From Methanolobus tindarius DSM 2278 (GTDB lineage: Archaea > Halobacteriota > Methanosarcinia > Methanosarcinales > Methanosarcinaceae), in assembly GCF_000504205.1 (NCBI RefSeq), contig NZ_AZAJ01000001.1, forward strand, positions 2,082,879 through 2,146,878: a DNA stretch of 64,000 nucleotides, given 5' to 3'. The notes under the pieces are model-generated. The model had not been told where the DNA came from, did no database searches, and saw only the letters and a program-made list of their open reading frames with translations. This document shows, piece by piece, positions 49,934-57,010 of the stretch; positions within the stretch are counted from its first letter, which is position 1, and the number at the start of each line of letters is the position of its first letter. Made by a program: the position numbers and the translations under genes.

Positions 49934-51877
49934 TTAATTTTCCAGTTTCATTGTTTTTTCCTTTAGTGCCTGAACTACATCAGGATCCTGCAGAGTTGTA
50001 AGGTCACCAGGATCTTTTTCGTTTGCAATTGCTTTGAGAACTCTCCTCATAATCTTACCACTTCTTGTTTTTGGCAGGTCATCTGCAAAGATTATCTGTT
50101 TTGGCCGGGCAAAAGGGCCAATGTTTCTTTCAACATAGGTTCTGAGTTCCTTTTTGATGTCTTCACTCTCTTCTACACCGGTTCTGAGAGTCACGTAGCA
50201 GTAAATAATCTCACCTCTGAGTTCATCTTCTTTACCGACAACTCCTGCCTCGGCAACAGACGGATGAGAAACCATAATACTTTCAAATTCTGCACTTCCG
50301 ATGCGGTGTCCTGAAACTTTGATGACATCATCAACACGGCCAATAATCCAGAAGTAACCATCGTCGTCTCTTTTTGCACCATCACCTGCAAAATAGGTTT
50401 TATTGTCCCATTTGCTCCAGTAGGTTTCTATGAAACGCTCTTCATTTCCAAAAACCGTGCGGACCATGCTTGGCCATGGATTAAGGATTGCAAGATAACC
50501 ATTCTCACCAGGTGCAACTTCGTTCCCCTTGTCATCCAGAACTGCGGCTTTAATTCCGGGGAATGCCATTGTGGCACTTCCTGGTTTTGTAGTTGTTATT
50601 CCCGGAAGTGCGGATATCATTATCATCCCGGTCTCAGTCTGCCACCAGGTATCGACAACCGGACATTTTCCAAGTCCGATATTCTCATGATACCACAACC
50701 ATGCACCCGGGTTTATAGGTTCACCTACAGAACCAATAAGCCTGAGTGTTGATATATCGTGCATCTGGGGCCAGGATGGTCCCCATTTCATGAAGGTCCT
50801 GATGGCTGTTGGTGCAGTGTAGAGTATTGTAACTTTATGTCTTTCAATTATGTCCCAGTACCTGTCTTTGTCTGGATAATCCGGTGCACCTTCGTAGGTT
50901 ACAAGGGTGGTACCATTGGCCAGTGGTCCGTAGACAATGTATGAATGTCCTGTTATCCATCCACAATCCGCAGTACACCAGTAGATATCGTCTTCTTTCA
51001 GATCAAAGATGAATTTGCTGGTTGTCTGGGTTGCAACCATATATCCGCCTGTGGTGTGGACGATTCCCTTTGGTTTTCCGGTTGTACCGCTGGTATACAT
51101 CAAAAAGAGCATATCTTCTGAATCCATTACCTCGGGTTCACATGAAGTGCCTGCTCCTTCCATTATTTCATGCCACCAGATGTCTCTTCCATCTTTCATC
51201 CGGACATCGTTTTGCTGGTGTTTGACAACGACAACTTTGTCCACAATTTCACTGGAACGGATTCCATCATCGACCTTGTTTTTCTGTTCGACGACTTTTC
51301 CACGTCGTGAGTAACCGTCACAGGTAACAAGTATCCGACTATTTGCGTTTTCGATTCTCGTTGCAAGTGATTCCCCTGAGAATGCTGCAAAAACAACACT
51401 ATGTGGAGCTCCTATACGTGCACATGCAAGCATGGAAATAATAACCTGAGGTATCATTGGGAGGTATATCGTGACAATATCTCCTTTTTTAACTCCAAGG
51501 TCTTTGAGAACATTTGCAAATTTACAGACTTCTTCAAGCAGTTCACTGTAGGTATATTTGCGAATTTCTCCACTCTCGGATTCCCAGATAAGTGCATTCT
51601 TATTGGCATGCTCTTTGAGATTCACATCAAGACAATTGTAACATGCATTAAGTTTTCCACCAACGAACCACTTTGAATGTGGAGGTTTCCATTCCAGGAC
51701 TTTTTCCCATTTGTTATACCATTCAATGTTCTCTGCATTCATTTCCCAGAACTTTTCCGGGTCTTGTTCAGCTATTTTGTAAATATCAGGATCATTGGCA
51801 TTTGCATTTGCAGCAAAATCCTTCGGTGCCTTAAACAGAGCTTCGCTTTCTTGAGATTTGTCTGATTTTTCTCCCAT
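49934..51877 (-). CDS. acs: AMP-forming acetyl-CoA synthetase
   Basis: A 647-residue ANL-superfamily acyl-CoA synthetase. The ATP-binding signature is YTSGTTGKPKGIVHTTGG, with later DTWWQTETGMIM and the hinge GRVDDVIKVSGHRIGSAEFE. The catalytic lysine of the C-terminal domain is in LPKTRSGKIMRRVLKA; in many organisms its acetylation switches the enzyme off. It makes acetyl-CoA from acetate using ATP, giving AMP and pyrophosphate. The start is ATG 51877 with GGGTGTT upstream; GTG at 51889 is the alternative. A TATA box (near 51940-51949) and an operator-like palindrome lie upstream. It converges on the ADP-forming enzyme's operon across the IS element. Confidence 0.92.
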   Translation of the reverse strand: MGEKSDKSQESEALFKAPKDFAANANANDPDIYKIAEQDPEKFWEMNAENIEWYNKWEKVLEWKPPHSKWFVGGKLNACYNCLDVNLKEHANKNALIWESESGEIRKYTYSELLEEVCKFANVLKDLGVKKGDIVTIYLPMIPQVIISMLACARIGAPHSVVFAAFSGESLATRIENANSRILVTCDGYSRRGKVVEQKNKVDDGIRSSEIVDKVVVVKHQQNDVRMKDGRDIWWHEIMEGAGTSCEPEVMDSEDMLFLMYTSGTTGKPKGIVHTTGGYMVATQTTSKFIFDLKEDDIYWCTADCGWITGHSYIVYGPLANGTTLVTYEGAPDYPDKDRYWDIIERHKVTILYTAPTAIRTFMKWGPSWPQMHDISTLRLIGSVGEPINPGAWLWYHENIGLGKCPVVDTWWQTETGMIMISALPGITTTKPGSATMAFPGIKAAVLDDKGNEVAPGENGYLAILNPWPSMVRTVFGNEERFIETYWSKWDNKTYFAGDGAKRDDDGYFWIIGRVDDVIKVSGHRIGSAEFESIMVSHPSVAEAGVVGKEDELRGEIIYCYVTLRTGVEESEDIKKELRTYVERNIGPFARPKQIIFADDLPKTRSGKIMRRVLKAIANEKDPGDLTTLQDPDVVQALKEKTMKLEN

Positions 51878-51891
51878 GGTAACACCCACAT

Positions 51892-51918
51892 GGACAATAT
51901 GTCCCTACATTTGTCCCT
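51892..51918 (-). promoter_or_regulatory. Operator-like repeats upstream of acs
   Basis: A perfect palindrome GGACA-ATA-TGTCC (51892-51904) is followed by a second TGTCCCT (51912-51918), which repeats the right arm (51900-51906) 12 bases away. It lies at or just after the presumed acs transcription start, a usual place for a repressor site. The binding protein is unknown. Confidence 0.4.
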
Positions 51919-51939
51919 GTTATTAAATTGTCTTAATTT

Positions 51940-51949
51940 GTTTATATGG
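51940..51949 (-). promoter_or_regulatory. TATA box of acs
   Basis: On the minus strand CCATATAAAC gives a reasonable archaeal TATA element, about 65-70 bases before the acs ATG. Confidence 0.4.
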
Positions 51950-52032
51950 TTTGTCATGGGCTTTTGTAAAAAAAGTCAAAAAAGTTGAACAAAGAATAAG
52001 CGAGAAAAGAATAAAGATGTGAAGAAAATATT

Positions 52033-52596
52033 TCATTTCTTCATCATTTCAAGAACATCACAGACTTTGTTGATGGTGTCAACTGCTGTTTTCATGCCTT
52101 CTTCATCTTCTGCAGCAGGTTTCTGGAGAATTCCACCGAAGTGTCCACCATCACCTACAACTATCATTCCATGGATGTGCATCCACTCATGAATAGTCTG
52201 GATTGTTTTTTCCTGGCCGCCGTTTCTTGAACCACCGATTGCCATTGCAGCACCGAGTTTATTGCTGAGCTTGAATCCCTGTCTTCTGTGGACAACGCTT
52301 CTGTCACAGAGTGCTTTAAGCTGTGCTGTCATTGTTCCGAAGTAGACAGGAGATGAAACCACAATTGCGTCTGCTTCTACAAGCTTGTCATAGACTGGCT
52401 GCATGTCATCGTCTATTACGCATCTTTCTCCCTTTGCGCAAACTCCGCATGCAGTACATGGAGCAACTTTTGATTCAGAAAGGAAAACTGCATCAGTTTC
52501 AAAACCTCTTTCCGATGCGATTTTCAACATATCTTTGATTAATGTATCATTATTCTGGCCAACTTTAGGGCTTCCTGATATTCCGAGTATCTTCAT
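52033..52596 (-). CDS. Iron-sulfur flavoprotein (Isf-like, NADPH-dependent FMN reductase family)
   Basis: A 187-residue FMN-binding flavoprotein. The phosphate loop is LGISGSPKVGQNNDT, and a compact cluster motif Cys47-x2-Cys50-x2-Cys53-x5-Cys59 sits in APCTACGVCAKGERC. Isf in Methanosarcina has this unusual close spacing and carries a [4Fe-4S] cluster with FMN, reducing O2 and peroxide with electrons from ferredoxin. SSPVYFGTMTAQLKALCDR and GAAMAIGGSRNGGQ complete the flavin site. The start is ATG 52596, with GGTGATC just upstream; an ATG at 52614 lies before that site. Likely role: oxidative-stress defence or electron transfer. Confidence 0.85.
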   Translation of the reverse strand: MKILGISGSPKVGQNNDTLIKDMLKIASERGFETDAVFLSESKVAPCTACGVCAKGERCVIDDDMQPVYDKLVEADAIVVSSPVYFGTMTAQLKALCDRSVVHRRQGFKLSNKLGAAMAIGGSRNGGQEKTIQTIHEWMHIHGMIVVGDGGHFGGILQKPAAEDEEGMKTAVDTINKVCDVLEMMKK

Positions 52597-52744
52597 ATGA
52601 TCACCACTTTGCAATAGAAGGCAATCAATATTAGTTTTTGGCTGCCTTTCTTTTTTCCTTAATGGAAAAGATATAATAAGATTAGTTCATTATGACAAAA
52701 AATTAGACAATATATGTCATTTATATACTTACGTGAACTTATTT

Positions 52745-52758
52745 ACTCTATATATATT
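52745..52758 (+). promoter_or_regulatory. TATA box of pgk
   Basis: ACTCTATATATATT places the transcription start near 52780, downstream of the in-frame TTG at 52764 and upstream of the TTG at 52800. This supports the latter as start codon. Confidence 0.45.
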
Positions 52759-52799
52759 GATCATTGGTCATTCAGGTTATAAGAAGCGGTGATGGAATT

Positions 52800-54032
52800 T
52801 TGACTAGCAGGGACTATCTTACTATTGATGATTTTGATGTGGACGGCAAGACCATACTTGTGAGAGTGGATCTGAATACTCCTATGGATACGGAAGGTAA
52901 CATTCTCGATGATATGAGAATCAGAAGCCATATTCCTACTATAAAGGATCTTGCAGATGCAAAGGTCGTACTCATGGCTCACCAGAGCCGCGCAGGTAAA
53001 AAAGATTTTACTACCATGAAACCACACGCCCAGCGCATGTCACATTTCCTCAGAAAAGAGGTAAAATATGTGGATGATATCTTCGGGACACATGCACGTT
53101 CTTCTATCTCATCCATGGAAAATGGTGATGTGATGTTACTTGAGAATGTCAGGTTCTACTCAGAAGAAAGTATAAGCAGACCTGCAGGTGAACACTCAGA
53201 TACGCATATGGTAAGAAAACTCTCTCCTTTGATTGATATATTCCTCAACGATGCATTTGCTGTATCTCACAGAAGCCATCTTTCCATTATGGGCTTTACT
53301 GAAGTACTTCCAACAGGTGCAGGTCGCGTTATGGAGAAAGAGATAACATCACTTGACAGGGGCGTAAAAAGTGGTGAAAGTCCATGTATCTTTGTACTTG
53401 GCGGTGCAAAGGTTGACGATTCCCTGACAGTTGCTGAGAATGTCCTGAGTAATGGCGGTGCTGACAGAGTGCTTGTCACCGGTGTTGTTGCAAATGTTAT
53501 GCTTGCGGCATCAGGTGTGGACATTGGTTCTACCAATCTTGATTTTATAAAATCGCAGGGTTACACCGACCAGATAACAAGAGGAAAAGAGGTTCTTGCG
53601 AAATTTGAAGGTAAGATAGGAATTCCTGTTGATGTTGCATTTAATGATGGTGGAAAAAGGGTTGAAGCTCACGTGAGTGAATTGCCTGACGGAAACCTTC
53701 CGATAAACGATATTGGTCTTGAGACCATTGTTTCTTTTGCTGATGAAATTAAAGCTGCAAAGACTGTAGTGCTTAATGGTCCTGCCGGTCTTTCAGAAGT
53801 TGAGCCATTTGCACTTGGCACCCATGAGATTATCAAGGCTGCTGTGCAGTCTGAATATTCTATCGCAGGAGGCGGTCATATTTCCGCAGAAGTGAGAAAC
53901 CTCGGCTATGATGAGAAATTCTCTCACCTCAGTACAGGTGGCGGTGCATGTATTGATTACCTTGCAGGAGCAAAGCTTCCTGGAATTGAAGCTCTTAAGA
54001 CTGCAGCCACTCGATACAGACTTAATAGATAA
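52800..54032 (+). CDS. pgk: Phosphoglycerate kinase
   Basis: A 410-residue enzyme with the substrate-binding segments ILVRVDLNTPMD, LMAHQSRAGKKDF, MLLENVRFYSEES and LNDAFAVSHRSHLSIMGF. The nucleotide-side segments are FVLGGAKVDDSLTV, VLNGPAGLSEVEPFALGT and the glycine-rich AGGGHISAEV and STGGGACIDYL. It interconverts 3-phosphoglycerate and 1,3-bisphosphoglycerate; in a methanogen this is mainly gluconeogenic, matching the aldolase and fructose bisphosphatase in this window. I use TTG 52800, because GCGGTGATGG lies 4-8 bases upstream and the TATA box excludes the earlier TTG. The AMMECR1 gene follows on the same strand after 54 bases. Confidence 0.93.
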   Translation: MTSRDYLTIDDFDVDGKTILVRVDLNTPMDTEGNILDDMRIRSHIPTIKDLADAKVVLMAHQSRAGKKDFTTMKPHAQRMSHFLRKEVKYVDDIFGTHARSSISSMENGDVMLLENVRFYSEESISRPAGEHSDTHMVRKLSPLIDIFLNDAFAVSHRSHLSIMGFTEVLPTGAGRVMEKEITSLDRGVKSGESPCIFVLGGAKVDDSLTVAENVLSNGGADRVLVTGVVANVMLAASGVDIGSTNLDFIKSQGYTDQITRGKEVLAKFEGKIGIPVDVAFNDGGKRVEAHVSELPDGNLPINDIGLETIVSFADEIKAAKTVVLNGPAGLSEVEPFALGTHEIIKAAVQSEYSIAGGGHISAEVRNLGYDEKFSHLSTGGGACIDYLAGAKLPGIEALKTAATRYRLNR

Positions 54033-54044
54033 GAACTAAATTTA

Positions 54045-54070
54045 TTTGCTGATGATTAATAGTCAGCAAA
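54045..54070 (+). promoter_or_regulatory. Hairpin between pgk and the AMMECR1 gene
   Basis: TTTGCTGA and TCAGCAAA form an 8-bp stem over a 10-base loop. It ends just before the AAAAGGAG ribosome-binding site of the downstream gene. No poly-T follows, so it looks more like an attenuating or protective structure than a terminator. Confidence 0.35.
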
Positions 54071-54086
54071 AAAAGGAGTGTTACTT

Positions 54087-54722
54087 ATGAGTGAAGGGGT
54101 AAAATTACTTTCAGGTACCGAAGGTCAGGCTGCTGTGCAACTTGCCAGGGATGCCATTGAATTGTATTTGAGAACAGGTGAGATGATGGATGGTTCTGAG
54201 ATCCAGCTCCCTGATATATTTAACGAAATACGGGGAGTTTTTGTAACTCTTACCAAAGGTCACGACCTGCGTGGTTGTATTGGTCACCCTTATGCCGATT
54301 CCTCATTAAGGCATGCAATTACAGATTCCGCTCTTTCAGCGGCACTTCGTGATCCAAGGTTTCCTCCGGTGAAAAAAGAAGAATTAGATGACATCACAGT
54401 GGAAGTGACAATACTCACAAAACCAGAACTTGTTGATGTTCCAGCAAAAGACCTGCCATCATCTATTAAGATTGGAAGGCATGGACTTATTGTAAAAAGT
54501 GGTTACAGGCAGGGTTTGTTATTACCTCAGGTTGCTCCTGATAATGATTTTGATGAGATTGAGTTTTTGAACCACACATGCATAAAAGCTGGTTTGCCTC
54601 ATGATGCATGGGTTACAGGTGCTGAAGTTTATGCCTTTGAAGGCCAGATATTTACAGAATCCGAACCACGTGGCGAAGTCATAGAAAAAGATTTTAAAGA
54701 AGGGTCATGCTCAGGTAAATAA
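54087..54722 (+). CDS. AMMECR1-domain protein
   Basis: A 211-residue protein with the AMMECR1 signature LRGCIGHPYADSSL and the surrounding VFVTLTKGHD and ALRDPRFPPVKKEELDDITVEVTILTKPE. The family is conserved from archaea to humans. Its fold is known but its function is not settled; in archaea it often pairs with Memo-like or radical-SAM genes, neither of which is here. The start is ATG 54087, with AAGGAG 8 bases upstream. It is probably cotranscribed with pgk through the hairpin. A terminator hairpin overlaps the stop. Confidence 0.88.
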   Translation: MSEGVKLLSGTEGQAAVQLARDAIELYLRTGEMMDGSEIQLPDIFNEIRGVFVTLTKGHDLRGCIGHPYADSSLRHAITDSALSAALRDPRFPPVKKEELDDITVEVTILTKPELVDVPAKDLPSSIKIGRHGLIVKSGYRQGLLLPQVAPDNDFDEIEFLNHTCIKAGLPHDAWVTGAEVYAFEGQIFTESEPRGEVIEKDFKEGSCSGK

Positions 54723-54744
54723 TCAAGTACCTGGCATGATTATT
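54718..54744 (+). terminator. Hairpin terminator after the AMMECR1 gene
   Basis: AATAATCA and TGATTATT form an 8-bp stem over an 11-base loop, overlapping the TAA stop. AAATTTTTTTG follows. Confidence 0.55.
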
Positions 54745-54794
54745 AAATTTTTTTGTAATTTAGTTTTTTAAAATCTTATTTTTGTTTTTTTGCT

Positions 54795-55223
54795 TTAAAG
54801 ATAGCTTTCAAGCACTTTGAGAATGGAATCGACATCCCTTTCAAGTGCTTCCACTGCCATTTCCATCATGAGGTTTACGATACCTTCATCTCCAAATGTC
54901 CTGAAGTCTGTTTTAAGTCCAAGCACCGGAATTCCTTTTGCATAGGCATAACCCATTTCCCATGCTGTTCCGGAATCCACATCACTGCCACCGTCAAGCA
55001 CTGCCAGGACAATGTCTGAGTTATCAATTCCACTCACATCGTTGTCAAAGATATTTTTCTGCCTGTCCTCCATACGGCTTGACTCAGTATCGTTGCCATC
55101 CTCCTGTGGCAGGAAAACAGAGAATCCCATCTCAACCAGCCTGTCCCTGAGCAGTACGTTAAAATCCCTCTCTGCCTGTGAAAAAAGTGGCCCTGCTAAG
55201 TATATCTGTTTTTTTCCATCCAT
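54795..55223 (-). CDS. Nucleoside 2-deoxyribosyltransferase-like protein
   Basis: A 142-residue protein starting with the substrate-binding YLAGPLFSQAERDF. The family's key segment VLDGGSDVDSGTAWEMGYAYAKG carries the expected catalytic Glu89. Such enzymes transfer deoxyribose between bases or hydrolyse (deoxy)nucleotides; related archaeal proteins can be nucleotide hydrolases (house-cleaning), so the exact reaction is uncertain. The gene is leftward and alone, converging with the AMMECR1 gene. No strong ribosome-binding site is apparent. Confidence 0.82.
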   Translation of the reverse strand: MDGKKQIYLAGPLFSQAERDFNVLLRDRLVEMGFSVFLPQEDGNDTESSRMEDRQKNIFDNDVSGIDNSDIVLAVLDGGSDVDSGTAWEMGYAYAKGIPVLGLKTDFRTFGDEGIVNLMMEMAVEALERDVDSILKVLESYL

Positions 55224-55317
55224 TAATTATTCCGTCCATTTAATTTAGAGAAATGTATAATTGACCAACTGCTTAATAATAGTGTTGTAAGCAGGGTGAA
55301 AATAATAATCCGGTAAT

Positions 55318-55947
55318 TTACTCTTCTTCGATATTGATGTTTTCCATTTCATCAAGGAAGTTTCTGACAATTGATTCCAGTTTCAGTATCTGCCTGTAAT
55401 AACGAGTAATTATTTCCAGTTCACTTGCATTTTTATCTGAACCAACATGTTCGTATTTTTCGATAATACCCGGTAGCATCTTTTTTGACGGGAGAATCAC
55501 GTTATCGTATTTTATTCTCAGTGCCTGTGCACCGATAGCTGCAAGATTTTTGTTAATGAAAAAGAAAGCTTTTTTTGAACCTGGTTTTTTGAATCTTTTT
55601 ACAATATGAAACTGTGATAGGTTCTTCATAGCGGTGCTGACGGCAGACAAACTATATCCAGTTTCAATGGAAATCTCTTCGAGTGACATTTCTTCAGGCT
55701 CTATGAAAAGCACTCCGATAATCCTGGAGGATATTTCATCAAAACCTTCGGACTTTAAGTTCTGTGTTATGAGTTCTGTAAATTCCTGCTTAGGGCTTTC
55801 CTGATCTGAAGGTATCCAGGATATATCTCTGGTTTCTCTTTTCGTATTAGGATAAAGCAAAGAACATCTTTCTCTCGTATTGCTCCCTCTTTCATCACCA
55901 GGTCGAAGAGGTGTTATCTTTGCTGTTTTTTTTTCATTGTCATCCAT
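55318..55947 (-). CDS. GbsR/MarR-type transcriptional regulator
   Basis: A 209-residue protein with a long, charged N-terminal extension (about 60 residues). A winged helix follows: FDEISSRIIGVLFIEPEEMSLEEISIETGYSLSAVSTAMKNLSQFHIV (recognition helix in SLSAVSTAMKNL) and wing FKKPGSKKAFFFIN. The C-terminal helices (about 150-205) should dimerise. The arrangement matches the GbsR family, which in bacteria controls osmoprotectant genes; the archaeal targets are unknown. It is monocistronic with no adjacent target that is obvious. Confidence 0.78.
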   Translation of the reverse strand: MDDNEKKTAKITPLRPGDERGSNTRERCSLLYPNTKRETRDISWIPSDQESPKQEFTELITQNLKSEGFDEISSRIIGVLFIEPEEMSLEEISIETGYSLSAVSTAMKNLSQFHIVKRFKKPGSKKAFFFINKNLAAIGAQALRIKYDNVILPSKKMLPGIIEKYEHVGSDKNASELEIITRYYRQILKLESIVRNFLDEMENINIEEE

Positions 55948-56167
55948 GGAACTGCCTCAATATCAAAATCGCCGGATTATTAAAAATTGAAAAATATGAT
56001 ATTTTAGTCATGGATTCCATGCCTATAATGTTTTCTATGAAAAACTACAGGGAATTGTCTAACCAGTTCTCCTGCAAATATCAGTATTGGAATAATTAAA
56101 ACTATATTGAGCTATAGGATTTATTTCTTGTTTCCTTTCTACTAGCCCCTAAAAGTTAAGCTACTTT

Positions 56168-56449
56168 TCATTCATCAATCGTTTTCCAGGCATAGTTAAG
56201 CCCTGAGCTCATTCTTATCAGTGAAGCTACCATAATTGCTTCATTTATTTCATCGTCAGAAATTCCGGCATCTTTTGCCCGTTTTGAATTAGCTGAAAAG
56301 CATACATCGCAACCAACAGCAACAGCGCTTGCAATTAAAATGAGCTTCTTTGTTCTGCTATCTATTGCTCCATCTTCCATAATAGCTTTTTTCATGGCAG
56401 AAAAGCCTATTTTCCTATCTATTTCATCAATTTTTTCCTGATTATTCAT
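56168..56449 (-). CDS. Carboxymuconolactone decarboxylase/AhpD-like protein with a changed active site
   Basis: A 93-residue all-helical protein with the family's core KKLILIASAVAVGCDVCFSANSKRAKDAGISDDEINEAIMVA. The CxxC pair is Cys47 and Cys50. In AhpD a His four residues after the second Cys and an upstream Glu complete the proton relay; here those positions are Asn54 and Lys34. So peroxidase-reductase activity of the AhpD kind is doubtful, although the dithiol remains. The ATG shares one base with the upstream regulator's stop, so the two are coupled. Confidence 0.8.
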   Translation of the reverse strand: MNNQEKIDEIDRKIGFSAMKKAIMEDGAIDSRTKKLILIASAVAVGCDVCFSANSKRAKDAGISDDEINEAIMVASLIRMSSGLNYAWKTIDE

Positions 56450-56787
56450 TATTTCGTCTCCTCTACATTATCAAGAAAAGCTTCTCCTCTGGGAGATATC
56501 TGATACATGAGTGGCTCACTGTTCTCAACCCTGTCTACGTAAAGTGCATTTTCCAGCATTTCAACATGAAACTTCGCCATAGAGCTATTGAGGTTCAGAC
56601 TATCACCAATATCCCCGATGCTGAGTGAACTATTATTCAGCATTTTGAGGATCTTACGGCGCATCGGGTTTTGCATTGTCTGAAGTCCTATCTTATGATC
56701 TTCAGTAGGATTTGCTTTCAGTCTTCCTTCCTTTTCCAGTTTGTTGAGCCATTCCTGTTTTTTTGTTGAGCTGTCCTTTCCACTCAT
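56449..56787 (-). CDS. ArsR-like winged-helix regulator
   Basis: A 112-residue protein. The winged helix reads MRRKILKMLNNSSLSIGDIGDSLNLNSSMAKFHVEMLENALYVDRVE, with the recognition helix in NSSMAKFHVEML and the wing ending EPLMYQISPRGEAFLD. No metal-binding cysteine is present, so it is not a classic ArsR metal sensor. It directly precedes and overlaps the AhpD-like gene, which it probably controls together with itself. It could respond to redox or an organic ligand; there is no direct evidence. Confidence 0.78.
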   Translation of the reverse strand: MSGKDSSTKKQEWLNKLEKEGRLKANPTEDHKIGLQTMQNPMRRKILKMLNNSSLSIGDIGDSLNLNSSMAKFHVEMLENALYVDRVENSEPLMYQISPRGEAFLDNVEETK

Positions 56788-56897
56788 TTGACCACCAATT
56801 GATATTCTAATTACTAATATACTGAACTTTCAGTAATTACAGAAAGTAATAAAACTTTAATTTATTTAATATTATGGGTTTGATCGTGTCCTTCGAT

Positions 56898-57008
56898 ATG
56901 AGTACAAAAAGGTTTAATTCCCGGGTTCAAATTGATAACAGACTTAAATCATTAATAATAGCTATACAGAGTATCAGTTCAGTCACTAATTTTGCATATA
57001 TTTTGTAG
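56898..57008 (+). pseudogene. Possible remnant of a MEDS-kinase gene 5' end
   Basis: A 36-codon frame starts with ATG and ends in TAG three bases before the (opposite-strand) end of the PAS kinase. Its last third (56964-56996) matches 62183-62215, just inside the MEDS kinase frame, at 28 of 33 bases. The translations also agree (IQSI, then S, then NFA). It looks like a truncated copy of the beginning of such a gene. Alternatively it is a conserved upstream element of both loci. Confidence 0.4.
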
Positions 57009-57010
57009 GT

